Numbered from the stretch's first letter, positions 8,470 to 17,233 are shown. The stretch: 51,018 nucleotides of DNA from Paenibacillus pini JCM 16418 (GCF_000576305.1 NZ_BAVZ01000022.1:1-51018); one strand, 5' to 3'. Program-made: numbers and translations. The notes: generated by a model not told the origin, from the sequence alone.

Positions 8470-8510
8470 ACTAGAAGATAATAGAGGGTTACTCAAAAAG
8501 GAGATCAATT

Positions 8511-9851
8511 ATGGGGAAATATTTTGGTACTGATGGAGTTCGGGGGATAGCAAATAAGGAATTGACGGCAGAGCTTGCATACAGTATCGGACGCTGCGGT
8601 GGTTATGTGTTAACGAGTGAAGTAGAGAAACCGACCATTGTCATTGGAATGGATACTCGTGTTTCGGGTGTTATGCTTGAGTCAGCATTGGTAGCGGGTC
8701 TATTATCTATTGGTGCACACGTGATTCGGATCGGTGTCGTTTCGACGCCGGCTGTTGCATATATAACAAGATTGCTTAAAGCAGATGCTGGAGTTATGAT
8801 TTCGGCTTCTCATAATCCAGTTGAGGATAACGGCATCAAATTCTTTGCTGGAGATGGCTTCAAACTTTCGGATGAGACAGAACTGAAAATTGAAGAACTT
8901 ATGGATGCAGAAGAAGATACGCTTCCACGCCCAGTAGGTAAAGATCTTGGTAATGTAATCATAGATAATCAATCTAAATATAAATATCTCGAATATTTAA
9001 AAACAACGATTTCTCACCGATTCGAAGGTTTGAAAATCGTACTAGATTGTGCGAATGGAGCGGCGTACGAACTGGCTCCTAAGCTTTTTGAAGAACTAGG
9101 TGCTGAGGTTATATCCATCGGCTGTGAGCCTGATGGTTTGAATATTAATGATCACTGTGGATCAACACATCCAGAGAAGCTTAAAGAAGAAGTGCTGCGT
9201 GTTAAAGCTGACTTAGGCCTTGCTTTTGACGGAGATGCAGACCGCCTGATTGCCATTGATAACGAGGGTGCAGAGGTAGATGGGGATTTCATTCTCCTCA
9301 TTTGTGCTGAATATATGAATCGTAGTGGTAAGCTTAATGGGAATACGGTTGTATCGACCGTGATGAGTAACATTGGATTCTACAAAGCTGCTGAGAAATT
9401 GTCTCTTAAAACTGCTAAGACAGCGGTAGGTGACCGTTATGTTATGGAAGAAATGCGTAAGGGTGGCTATAACCTAGGTGGTGAACAGTCCGGACACGTC
9501 ATTTTCCTCGACCATAATACGACAGGTGATGGCATTCTAACAGCTATCCAGCTAGTAGATACCATTCAAGCTTCAGGTAAGAAACTTAGTGAACTTAAAG
9601 ATATGATGCGCAAATATCCTCAGGTATTGGTCAATGTGCGTGTCGCAGATAAGAGTAACTATGAAGGCAATGTGTCTATTGAGCAGGCGATTGTGGATGT
9701 GGAGCAGAAGCTTGGCGACAATGGCCGCGTGCTGGTTCGTCCTTCTGGAACAGAATCTCTGATTCGTGTGATGGCAGAAGGTCCAGATAAAGAAGAGCTG
9801 GATTTGTATGTATCGCAAATTGTAGAAGTCGTGAAGCGGGAATTGGTGTAA
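8511..9851 (+). CDS. glmM: phosphoglucosamine mutase
   Basis: Interconverts glucosamine-6-phosphate and glucosamine-1-phosphate on the route to UDP-GlcNAc and peptidoglycan. The 446 residues match the family. Visible motifs are the N-terminal GTDGVRG, the phosphoserine loop SASHNP with Ser100, the metal loop DGDADR (240-245) and the phosphate-binding RPSGTE (410-415). The start ATG follows AAGGAG. It sits 41 bases after cdaR in the conserved cdaA-cdaR-glmM operon. In other Firmicutes GlmM binds CdaA and restrains it. A terminator follows, separating it from glmS. Confidence 0.97.
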   Translation: MGKYFGTDGVRGIANKELTAELAYSIGRCGGYVLTSEVEKPTIVIGMDTRVSGVMLESALVAGLLSIGAHVIRIGVVSTPAVAYITRLLKADAGVMISASHNPVEDNGIKFFAGDGFKLSDETELKIEELMDAEEDTLPRPVGKDLGNVIIDNQSKYKYLEYLKTTISHRFEGLKIVLDCANGAAYELAPKLFEELGAEVISIGCEPDGLNINDHCGSTHPEKLKEEVLRVKADLGLAFDGDADRLIAIDNEGAEVDGDFILLICAEYMNRSGKLNGNTVVSTVMSNIGFYKAAEKLSLKTAKTAVGDRYVMEEMRKGGYNLGGEQSGHVIFLDHNTTGDGILTAIQLVDTIQASGKKLSELKDMMRKYPQVLVNVRVADKSNYEGNVSIEQAIVDVEQKLGDNGRVLVRPSGTESLIRVMAEGPDKEELDLYVSQIVEVVKRELV

Positions 9852-9897
9852 GTCGCAAGGTTTATTTTTAACCAATAAAGCGGACCTCGATACCCGG

Positions 9898-9936
9898 GCC
9901 GGTGAGACTAAAGATACGGTCTCATCGGCTTTTTTT
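9898..9936 (+). terminator. terminator of the cdaA-cdaR-glmM operon
   Basis: An 11-bp stem (GCCGGTGAGAC with GTCTCATCGGC, one G-U) is followed by seven T's. Confidence 0.92.
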
Positions 9937-9982
9937 GTACATAGGATGTCTTATGGATGGATATCATGGGGATTGTTGTCGA

Positions 9983-10011
9983 TTGCCAAATGAGGCACAG
10001 ATGAATATAAT
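9983..10011 (+). promoter_or_regulatory. sigma-A promoter of glmS
   Basis: TTGCCA (9983-9988), 17 bases, TATAAT (10006-10011). Transcription would begin near 10018, about 45 bases before the ribozyme cleavage site. Confidence 0.8.
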
Positions 10012-10063
10012 AAGTAAATGTCATTCTGAAATAGAGAGCGAGGGTTGTAAGGTAAGCATTACA

Positions 10064-10236
10064 AGCGCCAGAGCTTGAGCTAGCGCGGGACGGGTACAGC
10101 GTGTTTGTATCCACGGCAGCCAAGCTGACGAGGTGAAGGTGTTCGAAACATTCGGCGGGGACCTTCCGGTGATACACAGCCGTAAACCAAGACGGAAAAT
10201 GAATGGGCGACTGTTCACACAACGATTTTGGTAGGT
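10064..10236 (+). ncRNA. glmS self-cleaving ribozyme/riboswitch
   Basis: The sequence follows the glmS ribozyme consensus: AGCGCC at the cleavage site (scission predicted between A10064 and G10065), the conserved GACGAGG segment near 10128, then GAAACATTCGGCGGGGACC-like core (10145-10163), and a GGGCGACTG segment near 10204 with a closing TTTTGGTAGG. In the family, glucosamine-6-phosphate is the coenzyme for cleavage, which leads to degradation of the glmS mRNA. The location directly upstream of glmS confirms the assignment. Confidence 0.95.
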
Positions 10237-10260
10237 GTAAGCGAAATTATATATTTTCAT

Positions 10261-10391
10261 GAGTGTACGGGTTATACCTTTCGTATTGTAGCATCGTACA
10301 GATTGTACATTCGTGAATGCACCTTGTATAACTGAATACATTGTTGTTTGCCGTACAATCTGGCTTTGCTGCACGGATTTCCCGTACGCTT
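10261..10391 (+). other. structured 5' UTR domain between the ribozyme and glmS
   Basis: Positions 10261-10271 pair with 10381-10391 over 11 bp (core GTACGGG/CCCGTAC, two G-U pairs). Nested inside, CAGATTGTAC (10299-10308) pairs with GTACAATCTG (10353-10362). No gene lies in it, and I do not recognise the fold. Confidence 0.5.
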
Positions 10392-10432
10392 CTTACCCTA
10401 TTCTAATGAGAAGTGAACGGAGGAAATTTAAA

Positions 10433-12265
10433 ATGTGTGGAATTGTTGGATATATAGGTACTAAGAATACGCAAGAGGTATTGATCGAGGGTTTGAAGAA
10501 ACTGGAGTATCGTGGGTATGATTCTGCGGGTATTGCCATTTTCACCAATCAGGGACTCCAAGTGACGAAGGCTAAAGGAAGACTGGCTAATCTTGAATTG
10601 AAATTAGTTGATGCTCCACTTGTCGGAAGTGCTGGTATCGGTCATACACGCTGGGCTACGCACGGTAAACCTTCAGACGTGAACTCGCATCCCCATACGG
10701 ATAATAGTCTTAAATTTTCGGTTGTTCATAACGGTATTGTCGAAAATTATTTGGACTTGAAGGATGAACTAACAAGTCAGGGACATGTATTTGTATCGGA
10801 AACAGATACAGAGGTCATCTCTCATCTGATTGCCCGCGAATACGATGGTGATATTGTGAAGGCTGTGCAACAGGCAATCAAGCACATGCGTGGTGCCTTT
10901 GCCCTTGGCGTATTAACGGAATACGAGCCCGATAAGCTGGTCGCTGTACGTCAAGCCAGCCCACTTATTATTGGTATTGGAGAAGGTGAAAACTTCATCG
11001 GCTCAGACATTCCGGCAATTCTGCAGCATACGCGTAATGTGTATATATTGAATGATGGTGAAATGGCTGTCCTGACGCAGGATGCCGTCGAACTGATGAC
11101 CATCGAGGGGAATTTTATTTCTCGGGAAATGATTCATGTCGATTGGGATGCTGTAACAGCGGAAAAGGGCGGCTTCGAGCATTTCATGCTGAAAGAGATA
11201 CATGAACAACCGAAGGCTTATCGCGACACCATGCGCGGACGGATTGACGAAGCGGGTAAACATGTCGTTTTGCCTGAATTAAAGCTCAGCTGCGAGCAAA
11301 TTAAGAATATACGAAACATTCAAATTATTGCCTGTGGTACAGCGTACCATGCGGGTCTAGTAGGTCGTCATGCCATTGAACAGCTGGTTCGGATTCCAGT
11401 GGAAAATGATGTGGCTTCCGAATATCGTTATCGTTCGCCAATCGTTACACCAGAAACGCTAGTGATTGTTGTAAGTCAATCCGGTGAAACAGCAGATACA
11501 CTTGCTGCACTACGTGAAGCACAGCGGAACGGCGCACATGTGCTCGCGATCACGAATGTGGTGGGCAGCTCCATTGCTCGTGATGCAGATGACGTAATCG
11601 TAACACTGGCTGGACCAGAGATTGCAGTAGCTTCTACTAAGGCTTACACTTCGCAGTTAATCGCATTCTATCTGTTTGCTCTATATCTAGCGGAAGTTCG
11701 TGGTTCGCAGACACCTGAGGTTATTTCTCAAGTGATCGCGGCTATGCAGGCGCTGCCTGAACAACTGGAGAGCATGCTCGCTAAACCAGAAGCGATCAAG
11801 GCCTATGCAGAACAAATTTCTAAGCATGAGCACTTATTCTTTATTGGTCGTGGACTGGATTATGCAGTCGTTCAAGAGGGTTCTCTGAAGCTCAAGGAAA
11901 TCTCCTATATCCATTCCGAGGCGTATGCAGCGGGTGAACTTAAGCACGGCACACTAGCTTTAATAGAGGATGGTATTCCTGTGATTGCACTTGCAACGCA
12001 GGACGCTGTACTAGAGAAGACCGTGAGCAATATCAAGGAAGTTGGCGCGCGCGGTGCAGATATCATGGCCATTACGCATGAAGAGCATGTTACGGGATTA
12101 CTGAAATCGGTAAATCAAGTGTTTGCTATTCCGAAGACGTTGCCGCTGCTGACTCCAGCATTGTCGGTCGTTCCGCTACAATTACTGTCTTACTATGCTT
12201 CGCTAGCAAGAGGAAATGACGTGGATAAGCCACGGAATTTGGCGAAGAGTGTGACGGTGGAGTAG
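10433..12265 (+). CDS. glmS: glutamine-fructose-6-phosphate aminotransferase (isomerizing)
   Basis: Makes glucosamine-6-phosphate from fructose-6-phosphate and glutamine, the committed step of cell-wall amino sugar synthesis. The 610 residues start MCGIVGYIG, so removal of Met exposes the catalytic N-terminal Cys of the class II glutaminase domain. Two SIS sugar-isomerase domains follow (VSQSGETADT near residue 350) and the end KPRNLAKSVTVE is typical. I chose ATG 10433 because it has GGAGG at eight bases and gives the essential N-terminal Cys; longer in-frame extension upstream runs through the leader RNA. Expression is controlled by the ribozyme in its leader. Confidence 0.97.
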   Translation: MCGIVGYIGTKNTQEVLIEGLKKLEYRGYDSAGIAIFTNQGLQVTKAKGRLANLELKLVDAPLVGSAGIGHTRWATHGKPSDVNSHPHTDNSLKFSVVHNGIVENYLDLKDELTSQGHVFVSETDTEVISHLIAREYDGDIVKAVQQAIKHMRGAFALGVLTEYEPDKLVAVRQASPLIIGIGEGENFIGSDIPAILQHTRNVYILNDGEMAVLTQDAVELMTIEGNFISREMIHVDWDAVTAEKGGFEHFMLKEIHEQPKAYRDTMRGRIDEAGKHVVLPELKLSCEQIKNIRNIQIIACGTAYHAGLVGRHAIEQLVRIPVENDVASEYRYRSPIVTPETLVIVVSQSGETADTLAALREAQRNGAHVLAITNVVGSSIARDADDVIVTLAGPEIAVASTKAYTSQLIAFYLFALYLAEVRGSQTPEVISQVIAAMQALPEQLESMLAKPEAIKAYAEQISKHEHLFFIGRGLDYAVVQEGSLKLKEISYIHSEAYAAGELKHGTLALIEDGIPVIALATQDAVLEKTVSNIKEVGARGADIMAITHEEHVTGLLKSVNQVFAIPKTLPLLTPALSVVPLQLLSYYASLARGNDVDKPRNLAKSVTVE

Positions 12266-12370
12266 GGGGAATGAGAGCCGAGAAAGAACAAGTGTCCCAT
12301 TATAAAAAGTCATAAACCAGTAAAAGATGTCATGAACCGGATTGCAAGATGAATGATTCTCAGCATCTAG

Positions 12371-12406
12371 AAGGGAGCCCGAGGGGTTAATTCGTGGCTC
12401 CTTTTT
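12371..12406 (+). terminator. terminator after glmS
   Basis: AAGGGAGCC pairs with GGCTCCTTTT-type arm (12396-12404) and leads into T's. Confidence 0.85.
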
Positions 12407-12686
12407 AAAATGCTAAGAACAATATACATACTTTTTGATTGATAGTGAAAATGTTAAATAACATTGGCTATTAAAATAATAATTATTATAGGTACCTTTA
12501 ATTACTGGATAATAACAGAAGAATGATCCTGGTAACCTATTTTTGGATTAAATTATCTACTAGATGAATAATCAACATCAATGGAGTTATTTTTAGTTAG
12601 TTAGTGGGAAATATTCATACAACAAGACTAAAATTTAGAGTCATAAGGTGTTGTAGATATAACTATAAAGACAATGAACCAGTTCT
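12407..12686. other. AT-rich intergenic DNA without recognised features
   Basis: About 280 bases between the glmS terminator and the bidirectional terminator of the convergent gene. No ORF with a ribosome binding site, no RNA gene and no repeat recognised. Confidence 0.5.
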
Positions 12687-12734
12687 AAAAAGAGAATGCC
12701 CCTGTATTCTAAGATACAGGGGCATTCTCTTTTT
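12687..12734 (-). terminator. bidirectional terminator
   Basis: A perfect 21-bp stem (12687-12707 with 12714-12734) around a six-base loop, with an A-run on one side and a T-run on the other, so it can work on both strands. It ends the minus-strand gene at 12765 and could back up the glmS terminator. Confidence 0.95.
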
Positions 12735-12764
12735 TGGTATTACTAGATGATGCAGTACCTAATA

Positions 12765-14054
12765 TTAATAGTAATTGTTTGCAACTGTTAATTGTCCGGT
12801 ACCCAGGACACCCGTGCTACTAACTGCAAAGCCTATACTATACGTGAATACAGCTCCACTTATTTTTTGCTGAGTCGACGGCGATACAGCGTTCTTTGTC
12901 ATTGTAAGCGTATATTGATCATTAACTGCATTTAATGCTTCGACAAATGGTATTTTTACACCGCAGACCTTGCTACCATATTGATATGCTTGTGGACCTA
13001 CTCTAGTAACCACGGTTGATGTTGGAGTCCAGTTCACCGCAACGTTTAACAATGTACCAAATGTAAGTGTTGGATTAGAAATGGTTAATCCACCCTTTTT
13101 ACTAGTCGTTATATTTCCCCAGTTTGCTAATGTAATTTCATCTAAATTTGCAGAACCTGAGGGAGAAGTAAGCACTTCGGTTCCTGTAACATTGAATACA
13201 TAGAAAGGATTAACGTTAGATTGAAGTACATTGTTATAGTAATATTTATGACTAGTCACCTGCATACCAAATGAATCCGTTTGCGGACTAGTTTTGTTAT
13301 AACTATATACATTTGAGAATGCTTTTAAACCAATTTCATATCTATATACGTTACCTGGTCCGTCAGAATATGTGAACGTTTTGGTATCGCTATCTGTAGC
13401 AGGTGGATTTGTTGCTAATACGGAAGGTCTATTTGGATCTGTGTTACTAGTAGAATTATCCGTCATAACCGGAGTAAACAGCTTTAACCACCAATGTTCA
13501 TCCGAAATGTCTTTGTTATCGTTCAGAACATTAACATTCAGATCTTTTAAAATAGGTAAAGAACTGGTTGGAATTTCGAACATGGACAATTCTCGAGTAC
13601 CCTTTTTCAATAAGAAAAATTGAATAACATCTGCATGATCTAACTCTGGACTAAATAGAAGCTTGTTTGTTGGAATATCTTTAATGATAGATAAATTAGG
13701 TATATCGAAATTTGAAGTTTGATCAGAACTATCACCTACTACAGTATTATCTGAAGATTCTGATTTGTATAACTTGGAAGAAATGTTTACGGAGTATGTA
13801 TCATCATTGTAAGACACGGCTCCTGCTAGATTTAACTCATCATTCTGTAACGTGACGTTACTAAGATTAAAAGAAGCTTCTTGAACATGATCAAGCATTT
13901 GTGAACCGTCTGAACTTAAATTTAAATTTACCTTCCCTAAAAATTCTGTCTCCACATCTGAAGCTGCTTCCGCGCTAGCATAAGGAATACCGCATAGAAT
14001 CAGAAGCGCACAGAGCATACTACTTACAAAATTCCTCACTTTTACTTTTGACAT
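12765..14054 (-). CDS. secreted protein of unknown function
   Basis: A 429-residue protein I do not recognise. It begins with a clear signal peptide: basic start (MSKVKVRNF), hydrophobic stretch SSMLCALLILCGIP and a likely signal peptidase I site after YASA. The mature part is rich in Ser, Thr, Asn and Asp with many short beta-type segments, and contains one Cys (KVCGVKIP), so it is probably an extracellular beta-rich protein. There is no LPXTG, SLH or lipobox motif. The ATG follows GGAGGT at eight bases. A TTGACA-type promoter lies upstream on the same strand and a strong terminator follows, so it is a single-gene unit. Confidence 0.8.
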   Translation of the reverse strand: MSKVKVRNFVSSMLCALLILCGIPYASAEAASDVETEFLGKVNLNLSSDGSQMLDHVQEASFNLSNVTLQNDELNLAGAVSYNDDTYSVNISSKLYKSESSDNTVVGDSSDQTSNFDIPNLSIIKDIPTNKLLFSPELDHADVIQFFLLKKGTRELSMFEIPTSSLPILKDLNVNVLNDNKDISDEHWWLKLFTPVMTDNSTSNTDPNRPSVLATNPPATDSDTKTFTYSDGPGNVYRYEIGLKAFSNVYSYNKTSPQTDSFGMQVTSHKYYYNNVLQSNVNPFYVFNVTGTEVLTSPSGSANLDEITLANWGNITTSKKGGLTISNPTLTFGTLLNVAVNWTPTSTVVTRVGPQAYQYGSKVCGVKIPFVEALNAVNDQYTLTMTKNAVSPSTQQKISGAVFTYSIGFAVSSTGVLGTGQLTVANNYY

Positions 14055-14094
14055 AGATTATACCTCCAATATAATATGATAGAAACACAGTTAA

Positions 14095-14123
14095 ATATTA
14101 TAATCGATGTTATATATTGTCAA
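14095..14123 (-). promoter_or_regulatory. sigma-A promoter of the secreted-protein gene
   Basis: On the minus strand TTGACA (14123-14118) is followed after 17 bases by TAATAT (14100-14095); an overlapping TATAAT gives 15-base spacing. Confidence 0.6.
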
Positions 14124-14296
14124 TAGTTATATGAATAATAAATAAATATATAAATAATGGGGATATTTTGCGAGAAGGAGTCGGATTTTTGGAAAAAGGG
14201 CTGCGCGGTAGTATTCAAAAATGTATTGAATTTAGAGATATTTTTATCTTGAGGTTGCATCCAATAAACTCTATGGTGTATACATATTCTATAGTT

Positions 14297-14308
14297 TAGC
14301 ACGTGCTA
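14297..14308. other. 12-bp perfect palindrome TAGCACGTGCTA
   Basis: Perfectly self-complementary, 61 bases before the ATG of the following membrane-protein gene. A possible operator for an unknown regulator. The rest of the 14055-14369 gap holds the minus-strand promoter and no gene I can support. Confidence 0.35.
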
Positions 14309-14369
14309 GATTACACCCATTATGTTATATGTAGCGAAGCAAAGGTTATAGCGAAAAGGAGGTGTGAAT

Positions 14370-14972
14370 ATGATAAAAAATACAAAATATTATAAAAAAG
14401 CACTATTTATTGCATTAAGTTTTCTTCTTATCGGTTCAGTCTTATTTAATGTTTATCAGTATAAAACAATACATAATGAAAGAAACAACTATGACAATCT
14501 GTCCCAAATTTATATGTCGAATCACGAATTAACTTTTTCAAATGTATTTGCATTAATGGGAGATTCAGAAGCAATGGTATACATTAAAACTCCAGAGCAT
14601 GTAAGTAAAATCATAGAAGGGATATATGAATCAAATTTTTATTATTTGGCTTCTTCAAATTTTATAACGAGTAATAAAGTACAGAACAAAAGCATATCCA
14701 CAGTAAATACTAGAAATTTAATTGAAAATGGCTATTTAGATAAGTTGAAATCTTATCGTACCTATCTTAGTGACAAACAAGATATCCCTTACGAGGATAT
14801 TAACGAAATCTCGCTGGTTATGAAGGATTTGCAGACCATATCAAGCTGGCTTAAGAAAAAATATGATCATCATGATTATCAATTTTATAATGATCAAGAT
14901 TTTTATCAAGAAGTCTATAAAGAACTTCAAAGCAATATTAAACAATATTATTTTAATGGTTTTAGTAAATAA
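14370..14972 (+). CDS. membrane-anchored protein of unknown function
   Basis: A 200-residue protein I do not recognise. It has a short basic cytoplasmic start (MIKNTKYYKK), one transmembrane helix (ALFIALSFLLIGSVLFNVY, about 11-29) and an outside domain of about 170 residues rich in Tyr, Asn, Ser and Lys, predicted mostly helical, with no Cys. ATG 14370 was chosen because AAGGAGG ends seven bases earlier; the GTG at 14364 is too close to the binding site. It is divergent from the secreted-protein gene and followed by its own terminator. Base composition is more AT-rich than the housekeeping genes around it, so it may be accessory. Confidence 0.75.
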   Translation: MIKNTKYYKKALFIALSFLLIGSVLFNVYQYKTIHNERNNYDNLSQIYMSNHELTFSNVFALMGDSEAMVYIKTPEHVSKIIEGIYESNFYYLASSNFITSNKVQNKSISTVNTRNLIENGYLDKLKSYRTYLSDKQDIPYEDINEISLVMKDLQTISSWLKKKYDHHDYQFYNDQDFYQEVYKELQSNIKQYYFNGFSK

Positions 14973-14974
14973 CC

Positions 14975-15001
14975 AGATGCGATGAAAATCGCATCTTTTT
15001 T
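14975..15001 (+). terminator. terminator of the membrane-protein gene
   Basis: AGATGCGAT/ATCGCATCT stem with GAAA tetraloop and six T's. Confidence 0.93.
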
Positions 15002-15183
15002 AATTCCTGATGCTGCGCAACAACAATGGATTCTTTAGAGGTTGGATGCTTGGAGCATAGACACAACGAGAAAACAATTCAGGTTGAATTATGCTTGGTG
15101 AACTTTTTAATCGTGATCGTCAGACCAGATATACAGATGTAATCTTCATCAGAATTTTATGAAAAACCAAACATTTGAACAAT

Positions 15184-15225
15184 ATCGTTCGATTTTCTTT
15201 TAGTTTTAAATGAAATCCGAACGAT
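15184..15225 (+). promoter_or_regulatory. PurR operator (two inverted PurBoxes)
   Basis: ATCGTTCGATT (15184-15194) and AATCCGAACGAT (15214-15225) form inverted PurBoxes built on the GTTCG/CGAAC core, with about 16 bases between the boxes as in Bacillus PurR operators. They lie directly upstream of the guaC promoter. Confidence 0.75.
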
Positions 15226-15230
15226 CAACG

Positions 15231-15259
15231 TTTACACATCATAAAAGTTCGTATATAAT
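15231..15259 (+). promoter_or_regulatory. sigma-A promoter of guaC
   Basis: TTTACA (15231-15236), 17 bases, TATAAT (15254-15259); predicted start near 15266, some 26 bases before the aptamer. Confidence 0.85.
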
Positions 15260-15291
15260 AAAACATGTGTTTAAAAAAATACGTTACATTA

Positions 15292-15399
15292 ATTCGTATA
15301 TTCTTAGAACTATGGCCTAAGAGTCTCTACTAGGAGCCTAAAAATCCTAACTACGAATGGGTGAGATTAGTCTACCCATTTATAGTTAGGATTTTATTT
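15292..15399 (+). promoter_or_regulatory. guanine-type purine riboswitch with overlapping terminator
   Basis: P1 is ATTCGTA (15292-15298) with TACGAAT (15352-15358). A P2 with ACTATGG-type loop, the conserved AGTCTCTACT junction and a P3 with CCTAAAAA-type loop follow, as in the purine riboswitch family. The specificity base equivalent to position 74 is C (15351), indicating guanine or hypoxanthine rather than adenine. A terminator is formed by 15341-15353 pairing perfectly with 15383-15395, continued by AATGGGT/ACCCATT (15356-15362, 15374-15380) and followed by TTTTATTT. Its left arm contains the whole 3' strand of P1, the J3/1 segment and part of P3, so aptamer and terminator exclude each other. 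Ligand binding should therefore prevent termination (an ON switch). The downstream guaC removes excess GMP, which fits. Confidence 0.88.
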
Positions 15400-15449
15400 G
15401 TGCCTATGCGAACATGACCATTAAAATTTTTCTTCAAGGAGTGTATATC

Positions 15450-16433
15450 GTGGAAAAAGTATTTGATTATGAAGATATCCAGTTGATTCCGAATAAATGT
15501 GTGGTTAACAGCCGCTCTGAATGTGATACCACTGTGACATTAGGAGGTCGTCAATTTAAACTTCCTGTTGTGCCAGCCAATATGCAAACCATTATTGATG
15601 AAAAGATAGCCCTGTATCTTGCTGAAAATAATTATTTTTATATTATGCATCGGTTTGAGCCAGAAAAGCGGTTGTCCTTTGTAAGGGATATGCAGGCAAA
15701 AGGTTTCTACGCTTCCATTAGTGTTGGCGTAAAAGAAGAAGAATATCAGTTCATTGAAGAGCTTGTAAAGGAAGGGCTTATCCCTGAATTCATAACAATC
15801 GACATTGCACATGGTCATTCAAATGCTGTCATTAATATGATTCAGCATATTAAAAAACACCTACCTGAGAGCTTTGTCATTGCTGGTAACGTGGGTACAC
15901 CTGAAGGTGTACGAGAACTTGAGAATGCCGGTGCGGATGCGACAAAGGTTGGGATTGGACCCGGTAAAGTATGTATTACCAAAATTAAAACAGGATTCGG
16001 AACTGGAGGCTGGCAGTTGGCAGCACTTCGTGGGTGTGCAAAGGCAGCTAGTAAACCGATTATTGCGGATGGTGGGATACGTACACACGGTGATATAGCC
16101 AAATCAATCCGTTTCGGTGCATCGATGGTCATGATTGGCTCCCTTTTTGCTGGACATGAAGAATCACCAGGCGTATCTATTGAAAAAGATGGGAAGCTTG
16201 TTAAAGAATATTTCGGCTCTGCTTCTGAATATCAAAAAGGTGAAAAGAAGAACGTTGAAGGTAAGAAAATGTACGTTGAATTTAAAGGTTCTTTGCAGGA
16301 TACATTAACTGAAATGGAGCAAGACCTTCAATCTTCTATTTCATATGCGGGTGGAACCACTTTAGAATCCATTCGTCGCGTTGATTACGTTATTGTCAAA
16401 AACTCTATTTTTAATGGCGATAAAGTATATTAA
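15450..16433 (+). CDS. guaC: GMP reductase
   Basis: NADPH-dependent reductive deamination of GMP to IMP, rebalancing guanine and adenine nucleotides. The 327-residue product belongs to the IMPDH/GMPR TIM-barrel family and is very close to the Bacillus GuaC: VFDYEDIQLIPNKCVVNSRS at the start, PVVPANMQTIIDE, IAGNVGTPEGVRELENAGAD, and the active-site loop GIGPGKVCITKIKTG with Cys175. The C-terminus ends VKNSIFNGDKVY. I chose GTG 15450 because AAGGAG lies nine bases upstream and the protein begins as its homologues do; an in-frame ATG at 15414 has no binding site. It is expressed from a PurR-controlled promoter through the guanine riboswitch, with deoD downstream. Confidence 0.95.
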   Translation: MEKVFDYEDIQLIPNKCVVNSRSECDTTVTLGGRQFKLPVVPANMQTIIDEKIALYLAENNYFYIMHRFEPEKRLSFVRDMQAKGFYASISVGVKEEEYQFIEELVKEGLIPEFITIDIAHGHSNAVINMIQHIKKHLPESFVIAGNVGTPEGVRELENAGADATKVGIGPGKVCITKIKTGFGTGGWQLAALRGCAKAASKPIIADGGIRTHGDIAKSIRFGASMVMIGSLFAGHEESPGVSIEKDGKLVKEYFGSASEYQKGEKKNVEGKKMYVEFKGSLQDTLTEMEQDLQSSISYAGGTTLESIRRVDYVIVKNSIFNGDKVY

Positions 16434-16516
16434 TCCTTCAAAAACATATACTGGTTTTTAAAATTCCGCTCGATATAGTAAAATGAAGTGGAGTTACAAA
16501 ATAGGAGGAATATACA

Positions 16517-17233
16517 ATGCCAACACCACACAATACAGCACAAAATGGAGAAATTGCAAAAACGGTATTAATGCCAGGAGATCCTCTACGCGCGAAATAT
16601 ATCGCAGAAACTTATTTGGAGAACCCAACTCAATTTAATACAGTACGTAATATGTTTGGATACACTGGAACTTATAAAGGTACTCAAGTCTCTGTAATGG
16701 GTTCAGGAATGGGCATGCCAAGTATCGGTATCTATTCTTACGAGCTATATAACAGCTATGGTGTGGAAAACATCATTCGTATTGGTAGTTCAGGTGCATA
16801 CACAGATAAATTGAATTTATTTGATTTGGTGCTTGCAGATAGCGCATGGAGTGAGTCAACATATGCCTATGTACAAAGTGGAGTAGAAGGAAACACTCAA
16901 CTACCTAGTAGCTTATTGAATGAGAAAATTGAAGCGGCTGCTAAGAAAATCAATCAACCCCTTCTGACTGCAAAAATTCATTCAAGTGATGTCTTCTACC
17001 ACGAGAGCAATGTACCTGACCACAATCATTTTTATAATGAAGAAGGTTGCGTTTGCGTAGAAATGGAAAGCTATGCTTTGTTCCACAACGCTAAAGTGTT
17101 GGGTAAACACGCTGCATGTATACTTACTATTTCAGATTCTCTTGTAACGCATGCGGAGACAACTGCTGAAGAAAGACAAACATCGTTCAACAGCATGATG
17201 GAAGTTGCGTTAGAAGCAGCTATTTCTCTGTAA
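16517..17233 (+). CDS. deoD: purine-nucleoside phosphorylase, DeoD type
   Basis: Phosphorolysis of (deoxy)purine nucleosides to free base and (deoxy)ribose-1-phosphate. The 238 residues match the hexameric low-mass class: HNTAQNGEIAKTVLMPGDPLR split over the N-terminal phosphate-binding region, GSGMGMPSIGIYSYELY, IIRIGSSGAY, the base-site segment VEMESYALF and the ISDSLVT catalytic-Asp region. The ATG follows AGGAGG. It lies 83 bases after guaC with no terminator between, so both genes are probably co-transcribed and share the guanine control. DeoD releases guanine or hypoxanthine, which could feed back on the riboswitch. Confidence 0.95.
   Translation: MPTPHNTAQNGEIAKTVLMPGDPLRAKYIAETYLENPTQFNTVRNMFGYTGTYKGTQVSVMGSGMGMPSIGIYSYELYNSYGVENIIRIGSSGAYTDKLNLFDLVLADSAWSESTYAYVQSGVEGNTQLPSSLLNEKIEAAAKKINQPLLTAKIHSSDVFYHESNVPDHNHFYNEEGCVCVEMESYALFHNAKVLGKHAACILTISDSLVTHAETTAEERQTSFNSMMEVALEAAISL

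Noticed and set aside
8129..8533. 134-codon ORF overlapping the end of cdaR
   Set aside because: It is the other-frame reading of the cdaR repeat tail, rich in IQVVQVVQ-type repeats, and ends inside glmM.
14120..14302. 60-codon minus-strand ORF between the two unknown genes
   Set aside because: No ribosome binding site, low-complexity AT-rich translation, and it covers the promoter of the secreted-protein gene.
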